Origin: Phycisphaerae bacterium RAS2
Lineage (GTDB): Bacteria; Planctomycetota; Phycisphaerae; UBA1845; UTPLA1
Direction: 5' to 3'
Length of the DNA: 64,000 nt
Assembly: GCA_007753915.1 (NCBI GenBank)
Contig: CP036352.1
Location: 3,907,306-3,971,305 of the forward strand
In this document: positions 24,616 to 35,142 of the stretch, in pieces
How positions within the stretch are numbered: position 1 is the stretch's first letter
Layout: each line of letters opens with the position of its first letter
Notes under the pieces: model-generated
The model's input: only the letters and a program-made list of their open reading frames with translations
Databases searched by the model: none
Told to the model about the DNA's origin: nothing
Program-made: the position numbers and the translations under genes

Positions 24616-26010
24616 GTGGCGTTAGGGGCGTCCCGACCAACCGTGCAAAAGCGCAAGTTCTCCAAGATTCTTGTGGCCAATCGGGGCGAAATCGCCCTGC
24701 GGGTGATCCGCGCCTGCAAGGAGATGGGCATCCAGACGGTCGCGGTCTACTCCGAGGCCGACCGCGACGCGCCCTATCTCCAGCTCGCCGACCAGCGTGT
24801 GTGCATCGGCCCGGCGCCCTCGGCCCAGAGTTACCTGCGATCGGATCGAATCATCGCGGCGGCCGAAGTCGCCAACGTTGATGCCATCCATCCCGGCTAC
24901 GGGTTCCTGGCCGAGAACGCGAGTTTTTCCGAGCAGTGTCGCGCGAGCAAGATTGAATTCATCGGCCCCAGCGCCGAGGCGATCCGCCTCCTGGGGGACA
25001 AGGCCGCCGCGAAGAAGCTTGCCAGGAAAGCACGGGTCAAGACCGTGCCCGGCAGCGAAGGCATCGTTGAAGACGACGAACACGCGGTGAAGCTGGCTGC
25101 CGAGATCGGTTACCCAGTGATGATCAAGGCGGCCGCCGGCGGCGGCGGGCGCGGCATGCGCGTGGCGCACAACGAAGTCACGCTGCGCACGCAAATTCGC
25201 AACGCCCGCAACGAAGCCGAAACCGCCTTCAAGGACGGCCGCGTTTACATCGAGAAACTGATCGAACAGCCACGGCACGTCGAGGTGCAGATCCTCGCGG
25301 ATCAGCACGGCAACCGGATTCACCTGTGGGAGCGCGATTGCACACTCCAGCGGCGGCATCAAAAGCTGGTGGAAGAGTCTCCCTCCCCGGCGATCAGCGA
25401 TAAGACGCGGCAGGCGCTGTGCGCCGCGGCCGTGAAGCTCGTCGAAGCGGCGAATTACTACTCCGCCGGGACGGTTGAATTCATTGTCGACAAGAACGGG
25501 AACTTCTATTTCCTCGAAGTCAACACCCGCATCCAAGTGGAACATTGCGTGACCGAGCTGGTCACCGGCACGGACCTGATCCAGTGGATGATTCGCATCG
25601 CCGCCGGCGAGAAGCTGACCCTGCGGCAGAAGGACATCCCGCAAAACGGCTGCGCGATTGAGGTGCGCATCAACGCCGAGGACCCGGCCCACAACTTCCG
25701 CCCCAGTCCGGGCCGGATCGACGAGTTTCGCGCGCCGGGCGGCCTGGGCGTGCGGCTTGATTCACACGCCAGCGCGGGCTACACGATCGGACCGAACTAC
25801 GACTCGCTCGTGGGCAAGCTGCTGGTGCACCGAGCGACGCGCGAAGAGGCGATCCACTGCATGCAGCGCTGCTTGGCCGAGTTTCACATCGCCCCGATCA
25901 AGACGACGATTCCGCTGTTGCGCGAGATCTTCGCCAACGCCGACTTCGCCAACGCCAACATTGATACGGGATTCATCGAGCGCGTCCTGCTGGCGCGCCC
26001 GTCGGCCTGA
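24616..26010 (+). CDS. accC: Biotin carboxylase subunit of acetyl-CoA carboxylase
   Basis: A 464-residue ATP-grasp enzyme that carboxylates biotin on AccB. Motifs: [13 protein letters not shown] near the N-terminus, [11 protein letters not shown] glycine-rich loop, and [14 protein letters not shown] in the catalytic region. The start is GTG at 24616 with AGGAG upstream. It converges with a receiver-domain gene ending 10 nt after the accC stop. Confidence 0.95.
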   Translation: MALGASRPTVQKRKFSKILVANRGEIALRVIRACKEMGIQTVAVYSEADRDAPYLQLADQRVCIGPAPSAQSYLRSDRIIAAAEVANVDAIHPGYGFLAENASFSEQCRASKIEFIGPSAEAIRLLGDKAAAKKLARKARVKTVPGSEGIVEDDEHAVKLAAEIGYPVMIKAAAGGGGRGMRVAHNEVTLRTQIRNARNEAETAFKDGRVYIEKLIEQPRHVEVQILADQHGNRIHLWERDCTLQRRHQKLVEESPSPAISDKTRQALCAAAVKLVEAANYYSAGTVEFIVDKNGNFYFLEVNTRIQVEHCVTELVTGTDLIQWMIRIAAGEKLTLRQKDIPQNGCAIEVRINAEDPAHNFRPSPGRIDEFRAPGGLGVRLDSHASAGYTIGPNYDSLVGKLLVHRATREEAIHCMQRCLAEFHIAPIKTTIPLLREIFANADFANANIDTGFIERVLLARPSA

Positions 26011-26020
26011 TCGGCCCTTC

Positions 26021-26458
26021 TTACTTCGTCGTCGCGCGCGCCAGGCACCCCTGAATCATGCGAATCAGATCCGCCGTTTCGACCGGCTTGGTCAGGTAAT
26101 CGTCGCAGCCTTCAACAATGCACGTGTCGCGCTCGGGACCGGTTGACTCGGCCGTCAGCGCGATGATCGGGCGATCGAATCCCTTGGCGCGAAGCAGCCG
26201 CGTGGCCGCGTGGCCGTCTAGCACGGGCATGTCCATGTCCATGAGAACAGCATCGACCGGCGAATCCGACGCGCGCCCGTCGAGCACGACGTTGACCGCC
26301 GATTTGCCGTTGTCGCAAACCGAAACATGCGCGCCTTCGCGACTAAGCAACCGCGCGATCAGTCCGCGCGTGGAGGAGCAATCTTCGACGACGAGAATGT
26401 GTCTGCCGGAGAGTTCTCGAAAACCGTGGCCCTGTCCATTGTCGGCTTCAGCAACCAT
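26021..26458 (-). CDS. Stand-alone response regulator receiver domain protein
   Basis: A 145-residue single-domain receiver. It has the acidic pocket VVEDCSS, the phosphoacceptor Asp in DAVLMDMDMPVLDG, the conserved Thr in IALTAES and the Lys in YLTKPVE. No output domain is present, as in CheY- or phosphorelay-type proteins. It lies convergent with accC; no histidine kinase is nearby. Confidence 0.9.
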   Translation of the reverse strand: MVAEADNGQGHGFRELSGRHILVVEDCSSTRGLIARLLSREGAHVSVCDNGKSAVNVVLDGRASDSPVDAVLMDMDMPVLDGHAATRLLRAKGFDRPIIALTAESTGPERDTCIVEGCDDYLTKPVETADLIRMIQGCLARATTK

Positions 26459-26657
26459 GTCAAACCTGCCTCCTCGTTGGAGCCACGACCGCTTCCAGTC
26501 GTCCGAGTGCGCACGGCCCAGCCGTCTGTTCGGCGGGGCCGACTCGCGCAGTACGGCAACACCCCATTAGGCCCATCGGCGAATACCGATGAACGATTCA
26601 CCTCGTTCAATTCTAGGCGCGCCAATTCGTGTTTATCTGACCTTTTCAGATGTGTCG

Positions 26658-27590
26658 CTATGCACGCTCCGTCCATGCGTTGTTCGGAGCGGCAGATTCC
26701 CCTGCCGCCGACGCCATCGAGACCGTCGGGATCGTCGAAGTTTGTCGCTTTCCGAATGCGATGACTTCATTCAGGCTGCCGGACCGAAAACCCTCGAGAT
26801 CGAGCGAGACGTAGGCATAACCGATCGCTCGAAAAGCCGCCGCGACACGTTGACGAATCGCCGGATCGGCAAGGGTCGCAATCCAGTCCCCCGGCACTTC
26901 GATCCGCGCCAGCTCGCCATGGTGACGGACCCGGCACTCCATCAAACCTTCGCGCCGCAGCACCTGCTCGGCCTGCTCCACCATCGCCAGCTTCTGGGGC
27001 GTGACGGCTTCGCCATAAGGCAAGCGGCTCGACAGGCACGGCGCCGCCGGCTTGTCGGCCGTCGGCAGGTCCAGTTGCCGCGACACCGCTCGAACGTCGG
27101 TCTTGGTCAGTCCGGCTTCCGCGAGCGGCGCGCGAACGCCGAACTCGGCCGCCGCCAACAGCCCCGGACGATGATCGCCCAGGTCGTCGGCGTTCGTGCC
27201 GGACGTGATGGCTGCCAGGCCGTGCCGCGCGAGCAGCGGCGTCATCCGCGAATAAAGTTCGGTCTTGCAGTGATAACAACGGTTGATGGGGTTGGCGAGG
27301 TACGCGGAATTCTCAAACTCGCGCGTGGTAACGGTCTCGTGTTTCGCGCCGATTTGCGCCGCGAACCTCCGAGCGTCGGCCAGTTCATTCGCCGCGATGC
27401 TGGGACTGACGCCCGTTACCGCAAGGACGCGCTCCGCGCCGAGTGCATCGACCGCCAGTTTCAATACAAGTGTCGAATCGACCCCGCCGCTGAATGCGAC
27501 GGCTGCGCTGCCCAGCTCCCGGAGGATGCCCCTCGCGCGATCGAGTTTCGCCCCGGCGTCCATGCCCATTTCTGCCGCTCCATCGGCCAT
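26658..27590 (-). CDS. larE: ATP-dependent sacrificial sulfur transferase LarE
   Basis: LarE adds sulfur to the pyridinium precursor of the nickel-pincer cofactor of lactate racemase. The 310-residue protein has the PP-loop SGGVDST, the NRCYHCK region, and the sacrificial cysteine region AAPCLSSRLPYG. larA, larB and larC are not in the window, so the cofactor may serve another enzyme. The 3' tail after about residue 285 is low-complexity. Confidence 0.9.
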   Translation of the reverse strand: MADGAAEMGMDAGAKLDRARGILRELGSAAVAFSGGVDSTLVLKLAVDALGAERVLAVTGVSPSIAANELADARRFAAQIGAKHETVTTREFENSAYLANPINRCYHCKTELYSRMTPLLARHGLAAITSGTNADDLGDHRPGLLAAAEFGVRAPLAEAGLTKTDVRAVSRQLDLPTADKPAAPCLSSRLPYGEAVTPQKLAMVEQAEQVLRREGLMECRVRHHGELARIEVPGDWIATLADPAIRQRVAAAFRAIGYAYVSLDLEGFRSGSLNEVIAFGKRQTSTIPTVSMASAAGESAAPNNAWTERA

Positions 27591-27660
27591 GAAGACATCT
27601 TAACCGACCCGCGGCGCAGCGTCGCGTGGCGACGCGCGAAGGGAAACGGCGATCGAGTCG

Positions 27661-27711
27661 GGTGGGCATGGCCCACCATATCACGCGAAGCGTTGGTGGG
27701 CGGTGCCCACC
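27661..27711. repeat. Two GGTGGGC hairpin repeats
   Basis: Two tandem hairpins, each with GGTGGGC and GCCCACC arms and a 3-base loop: 27661-27677 (loop ATG) and 27695-27711 (loop GGT). They lie in the 121-bp gap between larE and the permease gene. They have the same architecture (7-8 bp stem, 3-nt loop) as the GGTGCGTC repeats at 30014-30088 and 36262-36278. Confidence 0.75.
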
Positions 27712-29028
27712 CTACGGCGAACCGGGAATGCGACTGCCGTGCGGGTCGGCCGCGTCGGGCATCTCCTGCTCGATGCGCGATTGAAGCTCGGCGCCGACGT
27801 AGTGCTCCATGCGGCCGGCCGGTTCGTGCAGGTGATCCAGCGGAAGCGGGAAGTGCTTGTTCAGATACGCCTCCCACAAGCGGTGCGCCCGGACAAGGCT
27901 CGCAGCCGCCGCGCGCCCGGCGTCGGTCAGCCGCAACATCTCCCGCGATCCACCCAGAAGCCGATCGCGCATCAGCGCCCGCACAGCCGAACGCGACGTG
28001 CGCGTCGCGCCGATCGAGCCGAAGAGCACGTCCGCGGTCAGAGGGCGACCGCCGGCGCGCTCCTCCCAGCGATAAACCATGCCGAGCACGTCCTCGCGGG
28101 CGATGCGCAGGGCAAGCGTCCACTGCCGCCAACGCTTGCTGATGTACCCGTGCCGCGGCGCCAGGAACACGGCCAACGCGAAGAATCCGGCTGCCACCGT
28201 GGCCATCATTGCTGCGGGCGGTGTATCAATGACATACGCCGCGACGAGGTAGCCGACCACGCCGCTCACCGCGCCGATCAGCGCCGCCAGCACGAGCATC
28301 GTCTTGAGCCGGTCGGTCAGCAGGTAGGCGGTGGCCGGCGGCGCGATGAGCATGGCGACGACGAGGATCGACCCGACCGCCTCGAACGACGCCACGGCCG
28401 TCGCGGCGACGAGCGTCATGAGCAGGTAATGCACGAGCGTGGCGCTGATGCCCATGGTCGTCGCGAGAAACGCGTCGAACGACACGATCTGCAATTCCTT
28501 GAAGCACAGGGCCACAAAGGCGAGATTGACCGCGCACATGATCGCGAGGATGGCTGTCTGGCGCGGGACGGGCCATTCGCGGCCCAGGAGCATGAGCGGG
28601 TAGCCCGGCGTCGCGCCGATGTCGCCGTAGAGCACGCAGCCGGGGTCGAGATCGACGCTGTCGGCGACGAACGTAATGAGCAGCACGCCAAGGGCGAAGA
28701 GTGACGTGAATACGACACCCATCGACGAGTCTTCGGGGACTTTCCCCCATTGGTGAAGCAACTGGGTCGCGTAGGCGGTGAAGACCCCGACGACCAGTGC
28801 GCCGATCAGCATGGGCACGACGTGCCGCGTGCCGGTGAGGATGAACGCCAGCGCCAGGCCCGGCAGCACCGCGTGCGAGATCGCATCGCCCAGCAGCGCC
28901 ATGCGTCGCAGCACGAGAAAGCACCCGAGCAGCGCGCACGCCACATTGCACAACACGGCAGTCGCCATCACCCAGCCGTCGTCGGGCGTGAGCATCGCGA
29001 GCATCGGCATCAGCGCGGCGGACTTCAT
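27712..29028 (-). CDS. Metal ABC transporter permease fused to a DtxR-like C-terminus
   Basis: A 438-residue fusion. Residues about 1-290 are a nine-helix ABC-3 permease (MntB/ZnuB family; LRRMALLGDAISHAVLPG). Residues about 310-425 have winged-helix features (SIGATRTSRSAVRALMRDRL) and a DtxR-type dimerisation helix set (ASLVRAHRLWEAYLNKHF, HEPAGRMEHYV). This layout is the same as Chlamydia YtgCR, where the C-terminus acts as a metal-dependent repressor (established for Chlamydia; the role here is inferred). ATGA overlaps the next permease gene. Confidence 0.85.
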   Translation of the reverse strand: MKSAALMPMLAMLTPDDGWVMATAVLCNVACALLGCFLVLRRMALLGDAISHAVLPGLALAFILTGTRHVVPMLIGALVVGVFTAYATQLLHQWGKVPEDSSMGVVFTSLFALGVLLITFVADSVDLDPGCVLYGDIGATPGYPLMLLGREWPVPRQTAILAIMCAVNLAFVALCFKELQIVSFDAFLATTMGISATLVHYLLMTLVAATAVASFEAVGSILVVAMLIAPPATAYLLTDRLKTMLVLAALIGAVSGVVGYLVAAYVIDTPPAAMMATVAAGFFALAVFLAPRHGYISKRWRQWTLALRIAREDVLGMVYRWEERAGGRPLTADVLFGSIGATRTSRSAVRALMRDRLLGGSREMLRLTDAGRAAAASLVRAHRLWEAYLNKHFPLPLDHLHEPAGRMEHYVGAELQSRIEQEMPDAADPHGSRIPGSP

Positions 29029-29942
29029 GCGACGGCGCCTCCCGCCGGCGCGGGCGGAATCACCCCTCGACGGCGAAGCAGGCTCGCCACGACGCCGCGC
29101 TGCGGCGCGAAAAGCAGCGACAAGGTGAAGATCACAGCCGAGGTCAGCACGACCGCCGGGCCGGTTGAAATCTTCGCGTGCAGGGCACTGACCGCGCTGC
29201 CGACGATGCCGGACACCGCTCCGAAGAACGCCGCCAGCACGATCATGCGATGGAGCCGATGCGTCCAGAATCGCGCGGCCGCCGCAGGAATAATCAGCAA
29301 CGCCGCCATCAGCACGACGCCGACCGCCGGCAACCCGACGACCGTGCAGACGACCAGCAGGAGCATCAGGGCGAGGTCCAGCCGCCGCACCGGCCAGCCC
29401 TGCGTCGCGCCGAACTCCCGGTCAAAACAAAGCAGGCGGAACTCTTTGAAGAAGAGAGTCACGATGGCGACCGTGGCGGCGGCGACCGCGGCGATGGTCC
29501 ACACATCCTCCGGCAGCATCGCGGCGGCCTTGCCGAACAGAAAGCCGTCCAGCCCGGCCGAGTTGCCCAGGTGCATGTCGCCGATGATGCGCGACAGGCA
29601 CAGCCCGGCGGCGAAGAAGCCGCTCAACACGATTCCAATGGCGGCGTCTTCCTTGATGCGCGTGTGATCGCGGATGAATGCCACAGCGGCGACACCCAGC
29701 GCGCCGGCGACCGCCGCTCCGGCGAGCAGCGCGAGGAAGCTGCGATCGCGCGTCAGGAAGAACGCCACCCACAGCCCCGGCAACGCCGCATGGGCCAGCG
29801 CGTCGCCCATCAGCGCCCGGCGGCGCAACACCGCGAGGCTGCCGATCACGCCGGAGCACAACCCCAGCAGGCCGGTACCGATCAGCACGATCCGCGTATT
29901 GGGGTCCTGAAGCGTCAGCAATCGCAGAAGGTCATCCGTCAT
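29025..29942 (-). CDS. Metal ABC transporter permease
   Basis: A 305-residue polytopic ABC-3 family permease paralogous to the 27712 gene (LRRRALMGDALAHAALPG). It lacks the DtxR-like tail. It probably forms a heterodimeric channel with the fused permease, with the ATPase encoded upstream at 30095. Overlaps 4 bases with the next gene in transcription order. Confidence 0.92.
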   Translation of the reverse strand: MTDDLLRLLTLQDPNTRIVLIGTGLLGLCSGVIGSLAVLRRRALMGDALAHAALPGLWVAFFLTRDRSFLALLAGAAVAGALGVAAVAFIRDHTRIKEDAAIGIVLSGFFAAGLCLSRIIGDMHLGNSAGLDGFLFGKAAAMLPEDVWTIAAVAAATVAIVTLFFKEFRLLCFDREFGATQGWPVRRLDLALMLLLVVCTVVGLPAVGVVLMAALLIIPAAAARFWTHRLHRMIVLAAFFGAVSGIVGSAVSALHAKISTGPAVVLTSAVIFTLSLLFAPQRGVVASLLRRRGVIPPAPAGGAVA

Positions 29943-30013
29943 TCAGATAAACACCAGGTCGCCGAAGCACAAATACGCCGAAAAACCAAATCCAGTTTTG
30001 ATGCCGCGGGCGG

Positions 30014-30088
30014 GATGCGTTCTCGACGCATCGCCGCATTCGTAGAGTCGTAGTGTTATAGGGTCGTAGGGTGCGTCCTCGACGCACC
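30014..30088. repeat. GATGCGT and GGTGCGTC hairpin repeats
   Basis: Two hairpins lie in the 152-bp gap between the permease gene and the ATPase gene: 30014-30032 (GATGCGT / ACGCATC, 5-nt loop) and 30070-30088 (GGTGCGTC / GACGCACC, 3-nt loop). The sequence CGTAGGGTGCGTCCTCGACG recurs in the 36231-36278 gap. Confidence 0.75.
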
Positions 30089-30094
30089 GGGTTT

Positions 30095-30961
30095 CTACAC
30101 CCGCTTCGCCTGGCGCAGCGCCTCGCCGGCCGCGTCCAGAATCGTCAGCCGCCCGCCGTAGGTCTCCTGAAGATTTTTGTTGTTGAACACATCCTGCGTC
30201 GGCCCGGCGGCCACGAGGCGCAGGTTCAGCAGCACCGTGTAATCAAAATACTCCGGCGCGGTTTGCAGATCGTGGTGCACTGCGATGACCGTCCGCCCCG
30301 ACGTGCGCAGCGCCTTGAGCAACTCCACGATCGCCGCCTCAGTCGCCGCATCGACCCCCGCGAACGGCTCGTCCATGAAATAGACATCCGCCTCCTGCAC
30401 AAGGGCCCGCGCGAGGAACACGCGCTGCTGCTGCCCGCCCGACAACTGGCTGATCTGTCGGTGCGCGAAATCCGCCATCCCCACGCGCGCCAGCCCATCC
30501 ATCGCCGCTGCTCGGTCCGCCCGGCCCGGCCGACGCAACCAACCCAGCCGTCCGTACCGGCCCATCAGCACGACATCCAGCGCGCTCACGGGAAAATCCC
30601 AGTCCACCGTCTCGCGCTGCGGCACGTAGCCCACGCGGCGGCGACAGCGCGCCAGCGGCTCGCCGAAAATCTCGATCCGCCCGCTGGCGATCGGCACCAG
30701 GCCCAGCACCGCCTTGAGCAGCGTCGTCTTGCCTGCGCCGTTGGGCCCCATGACGCCGATCAACCGCCCCGCCGGCAACTCCAGGTCCACGTCCCACAGC
30801 ACCGGCTTGCGGTCATAGGCGACGGTCACATCGTGAACTTCAACGGCGATCATTCTGTTTTCATCGGCATCGGCGCGCGACGAGACCTGTCGGCCCGGTT
30901 TCGCCACCGACGGGGCTGCTCTGCTCCCGGGAACGGGAGGGGAATCAACATGCGGAGTCAT
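30095..30961 (-). CDS. Metal ABC transporter ATP-binding protein
   Basis: A 288-residue ABC ATPase: Walker A GPNGAGKTT, signature LSGGQQQR, Walker B VYFMDEP. The family is the Mn/Zn/Fe chelate type. I place the start at ATG 30961, which overlaps the SBP stop (ATGA) and adds 36 residues before MIAVEVHDV. An ATG at 30853 would give a 252-residue protein of normal length and is equally possible. It couples with the two permeases downstream. Confidence 0.93.
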   Translation of the reverse strand: MTPHVDSPPVPGSRAAPSVAKPGRQVSSRADADENRMIAVEVHDVTVAYDRKPVLWDVDLELPAGRLIGVMGPNGAGKTTLLKAVLGLVPIASGRIEIFGEPLARCRRRVGYVPQRETVDWDFPVSALDVVLMGRYGRLGWLRRPGRADRAAAMDGLARVGMADFAHRQISQLSGGQQQRVFLARALVQEADVYFMDEPFAGVDAATEAAIVELLKALRTSGRTVIAVHHDLQTAPEYFDYTVLLNLRLVAAGPTQDVFNNKNLQETYGGRLTILDAAGEALRQAKRV

Positions 30962-31935
30962 TGCAGCGCCTTCACGATCGTTTCGACGTTGTGCCGCACC
31001 ATGCCGATGTACGTCCCTTCGATCGTCCCCGCCGCTCCCATCGCGTCGCTGAACAATTCGCCGCCGATTCGCACGGCGTGGCCTCGCGCCTTGCAGCCCT
31101 CGATCAGCGCCTGGATCGTTCGCGGGTTCACGCTGCTCTCGACGAACACCGCGGGAATCTTTCGAGCGACCAGCGTATCCACCAGGTCGTTGATCTTCTT
31201 CAGCGCCGCCTCGCTCTCGGTACTGATTCCCTGAATCGCCAGCACCTCCATCCCGTACGCCCGGCCGAAGTAGCCGAACGCATCGTGCGCCGTCACCAGC
31301 ACGCGCCGCTCGGCCGGAAGCGAAGCGATGCGCGAACGGCACCAGCCGTGCAGCTCATCCAGCTTCGCCGAATAGTCCGCGCCGCGCGCGGCGAACTCAT
31401 CCTTCCACGCCGGCCGCACCTCGCCCAATCCGTCGCGGATCGTGCCAACGGCTGTCTTCCAGAGCGATACGTCGAACCAGACGTGCGGGTCAAACTGACC
31501 CTCAAACTCCGGTGGCTCGCGCAGCTTGGAGGGCTCGATGTCCTGCGTCACGGCGAGCACGGGCTTCTTCCGTGCCATCTGCACGAACAGGTCGGCCATT
31601 TTGCCTTCGAGGTGCAAGCCGCCGTAGAAGATGACATCGGCGGCGGACAGGGCGCGATGGTCGGCCGGCGTCGCCTTGTACAGGTGCGGATCGACGTGCT
31701 CGCCCATGAGGCCGATGACCTCGACGCGCGGGCCGCCGATGTTGCGCACGACATCGGTGATCATGCCGATGGTGCAGACGACTTTCAGGGGCGCGTCAGC
31801 GGCCGCGCCGGGCGAGGCCGACGCCTGCGCGCTCGGTGCGTCGTCGCGGCAGCCTGCGGCCGTGAGCGTAAGGCCGAGCGCGAAAAGGACCCGAAGGGCC
31901 GAACGGCGATTTGTGGGCGAAAGCAAGTTGGGCAT
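30958..31935 (-). CDS. Metal ABC transporter substrate-binding lipoprotein
   Basis: A 325-residue cluster A-I solute-binding protein (MntA/ZnuA type). The lipobox is LTLTAAGC (Cys29). Candidate metal ligands: His in HVDPHLY, His in DPHVWFD, Glu in VESSVN and a late Asp (ELFSDAMG). The absence of a His-rich loop favours Mn or Fe over Zn. It starts the minus-strand transporter operon and is divergent to an MntR-like gene. Confidence 0.9.
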   Translation of the reverse strand: MPNLLSPTNRRSALRVLFALGLTLTAAGCRDDAPSAQASASPGAAADAPLKVVCTIGMITDVVRNIGGPRVEVIGLMGEHVDPHLYKATPADHRALSAADVIFYGGLHLEGKMADLFVQMARKKPVLAVTQDIEPSKLREPPEFEGQFDPHVWFDVSLWKTAVGTIRDGLGEVRPAWKDEFAARGADYSAKLDELHGWCRSRIASLPAERRVLVTAHDAFGYFGRAYGMEVLAIQGISTESEAALKKINDLVDTLVARKIPAVFVESSVNPRTIQALIEGCKARGHAVRIGGELFSDAMGAAGTIEGTYIGMVRHNVETIVKALQ

Positions 31936-31960
31936 ACAATCTATCTCCGTGGCTTAGAAG

Positions 31961-31976
31961 TGTAGCATAGGCTACA
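31961..31976. promoter_or_regulatory. Candidate DtxR/MntR-type operator
   Basis: An inverted repeat TGTAGC-ATAG-GCTACA, with partial extension (GAA...TTC), lies in the 107-bp divergent intergenic region, 26 nt upstream of the transporter operon and about 67 nt upstream of the MntR-like start. The palindrome size and place suit an operator bound by the neighbouring regulator. Confidence 0.6.
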
Positions 31977-32042
31977 ATTCTTGGCAACGAGGCCGGCGAG
32001 GGGTTCCGCCGGCTCGCAACGCCCCGATCCAGGAGCTGCACT

Positions 32043-32525
32043 TTGGCTCGAAAACGCCCATCCACGACTCGAAAACCCACATCCGGCACGCCCGGTGCTC
32101 CAGCACGCGGCCGGCGGAATCACGCCGACGCCTTCCGGGCCAGCCGCCAGTCCAACGCCGCGGAGACCGCCGAGGACTACGCCGAGTTGATCGATGAGTT
32201 GATTCGTCAGAATGGGGAAGCGCGATCCGTGGAGCTTGCGACGCGGCTGGGCGTGTCGCATGTGACCGTGGCGAAGACGATCCGGCGATTGTGTCGTGAG
32301 GGGTTGGTGCGGGCCGAGCCGTACCGCGCGATTTTTCTGACGTCGCAGGGTCAGGCGCTGGCCGAGCGCTGCCGCAAGCGACACGAGGAAGTCGCCGCGT
32401 TTCTCGTCGCCCTGGGTGTCTCGTCCGCGACAGCCGAGATCGACGCAGAAGGAATCGAGCATCACGTTAGCGATGAGACGCTCGAAGCGATGCGCCGGTT
32501 CATAAAAAAAGGCTCGCGCCGGTGA
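32043..32525 (+). CDS. mntR: MntR-like DtxR-family metal regulator
   Basis: A 160-residue regulator: a basic N-terminal tail, a winged helix (ARSVELATRLGVSHVTVAKT) and a dimerisation/metal domain (CRKRHEEVAAFLVALG, EGIEHHVSDETLEAM). The motif EGIEHHVS is the metal-site helix of MntR. The SH3-like domain of long DtxR proteins is missing, as in MntR. The start is TTG at 32043 with AGGAG 8 nt upstream. It is divergent to the transporter operon it probably represses. Confidence 0.85.
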   Translation: MARKRPSTTRKPTSGTPGAPARGRRNHADAFRASRQSNAAETAEDYAELIDELIRQNGEARSVELATRLGVSHVTVAKTIRRLCREGLVRAEPYRAIFLTSQGQALAERCRKRHEEVAAFLVALGVSSATAEIDAEGIEHHVSDETLEAMRRFIKKGSRR

Positions 32526-32536
32526 GCGCGAGCCTT
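32509..32536 (-). terminator. Terminator for the gene at 32568
   Basis: A 10-bp stem (aaggctcgcg / cgcgagcctt) with an 8-nt loop. An A-run precedes it on the + strand, so on the minus strand the hairpin is followed by T-residues. It overlaps the last codons of mntR. Confidence 0.7.
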
Positions 32537-32567
32537 GAAGAATCAAGTGTCATTCGTTCGCGTGGCG

Positions 32568-32933
32568 TCAGATACCACCGCCGCCACCACCGCCGCCCTG
32601 ACCCAATCCGCCACCCTGGGCATTCTCCGGATCAGTGATTCCCCCCCCGTTGTTGCCTGGGAATCCGGGAGGTGTGTCCTGATAAAGACCTTCCGGAGAG
32701 CATCCCAGCGGAATCGTGCAGGACGGGTCGGCGTTGAAGTCCGGCGTCTCCAGCAGCGGGAACATCAGGTTCAACTGATCCGTCGGCGTGCAGAACGTCA
32801 GCACCGTGCCGCAGATCGGCACCGACGCCAGCGTGTTGATGCAGCCGTTGTTCAGCACCGTCCCGCCGGCGAGGATCGCCGTCGCGCCGAGCATCAGCTT
32901 CCGGAGTTTTCGTGCATGGGTCACGGGTTTCAT
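32568..32933 (-). CDS. Small secreted/lipoprotein-like hypothetical protein
   Basis: A 121-residue protein with a signal sequence (MKPVTHARKLRKLMLGATAILAGGTVLNNGC; a lipobox-like NGC). The middle is Cys/Pro-rich, and the C-terminus is a glycine-rich run. It forms a pair with a similar small protein at 32987. Function unknown. Confidence 0.55.
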   Translation of the reverse strand: MKPVTHARKLRKLMLGATAILAGGTVLNNGCINTLASVPICGTVLTFCTPTDQLNLMFPLLETPDFNADPSCTIPLGCSPEGLYQDTPPGFPGNNGGGITDPENAQGGGLGQGGGGGGGGI

Positions 32934-32986
32934 GATTCAGTTCCTCAAACTGTCTATTCAGCGAGGCACATTTTCTTCACACTTTG

Positions 32987-33265
32987 TCACGGGCCGATCG
33001 TCGTCACCGGGCAGCCGTAGAACAGGTCATCGCCGCCGTTCAGGATCTCGGCTGCCGGCACGCCGTTCTCTCCGACCACTTGCACGTTCGGCACGCCGCA
33101 CACGTTGAAGATGCCCAGGAATCGGCCGTTCGCATCGATCAGCGACGGCGTCACTGACGTCACACCGGTCTGCAGCGCAATCACGGTGCAGGGGCCAAGC
33201 TGGGTCAGGAACGCGCCGGACAGGATCATCAGCGCAAGCTTCGCGGCTTTGTAACGTCGCATCAT
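32987..33265 (-). CDS. Small secreted hypothetical protein
   Basis: A 92-residue protein with a signal peptide (YKAAKLALMILSGAFLTQLG, then PC). The ATG at 33265 has a GGAG Shine-Dalgarno; an upstream TTG would add six residues. It resembles the 32568 protein in size and style (cysteine after a hydrophobic leader). Function unknown. Confidence 0.55.
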   Translation of the reverse strand: MMRRYKAAKLALMILSGAFLTQLGPCTVIALQTGVTSVTPSLIDANGRFLGIFNVCGVPNVQVVGENGVPAAEILNGGDDLFYGCPVTTIGP

Positions 33266-33553
33266 CGCAATCTTCTCCGCCAAATTCCCCGAGGCAGGCT
33301 ACAGCAGGCAGGCTGGGATGGCCGCCGCCGGGCAAACCGGCTGCTTCCATCTCTCCCTAATGCTACCCGCCCACCGCCCGGCTTTCAAGGGGTTTTGTGC
33401 GAGCGATCACGGGTCGCGGCGACCGGATCGCCGGCGCGAAGGCATCGCAATACCCGGCCCGCGAATGAGTCGTTGCAAACCGGCCGGGAGGCGTCAGAAA
33501 CCCGTTCCTATCGGGCTGTTACGTGCGTGTTCGCCGTGAGATAACAATAGAAT

Positions 33554-34671
<1,118 letters not shown>

Positions 34672-34675
<4 letters not shown>

Positions 34676-35142
34676 GGTACGTCACCCGCCAATTCGGCCA
34701 CCATTTCAACTTCGACTGACGCGTTCATGGGAAGCTCGGCCGCGCCGACGGCGGCGCGCGCGTGGCGGCCGGCCTCGCCGAAGACTTCGACCATGAGGTC
34801 GCTCGCGCCGTTGGCGACCTTCGGTTGATCGGAAAATCCCGGCGCGCTGTTCACGAAGACGGCGAGTCGCACGATGCGCCCGATGCGGTCGATTCCACCG
34901 GCGACGTTCGCGGCGATCGCGAGGGCGTTCAGCCCGGCCTGGCGCGCGGCGCCGCGAGCGGTTTCCAGATCGACCTCCGTCGCGACCTTGCCTGTCGAGG
35001 TCAGTTGGCCGTTGAGAAAGGGCAGTTGCCCGCTGACGAAGATCAATCGGCCCGCGCGGATTCCGGGGACGTACGAGCCGATGGCCTGCGGCGCCGGCGG
35101 CAGGGTCAGGCCCAGTTGAGCGAGCTTCTCCGAGGGCGTCAC
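34672..35142 (-). CDS. RidA/YjgF family protein
   Basis: A 156-residue RidA-superfamily protein, which in many cases hydrolyses reactive enamine/imine intermediates. Family motifs: RLIFVSGQLP and the ARAAVGAAELPMNASVEVEM block. It is coupled to mtnA and scpA by ATGA overlaps on both sides. Confidence 0.9.

Noticed and set aside
32643-32660. Run of C and G in the glycine-rich end of the small secreted protein, possible quadruplex
   Set aside because: The tract is explained by Gly codons of a low-complexity tail and has no conserved arrangement.
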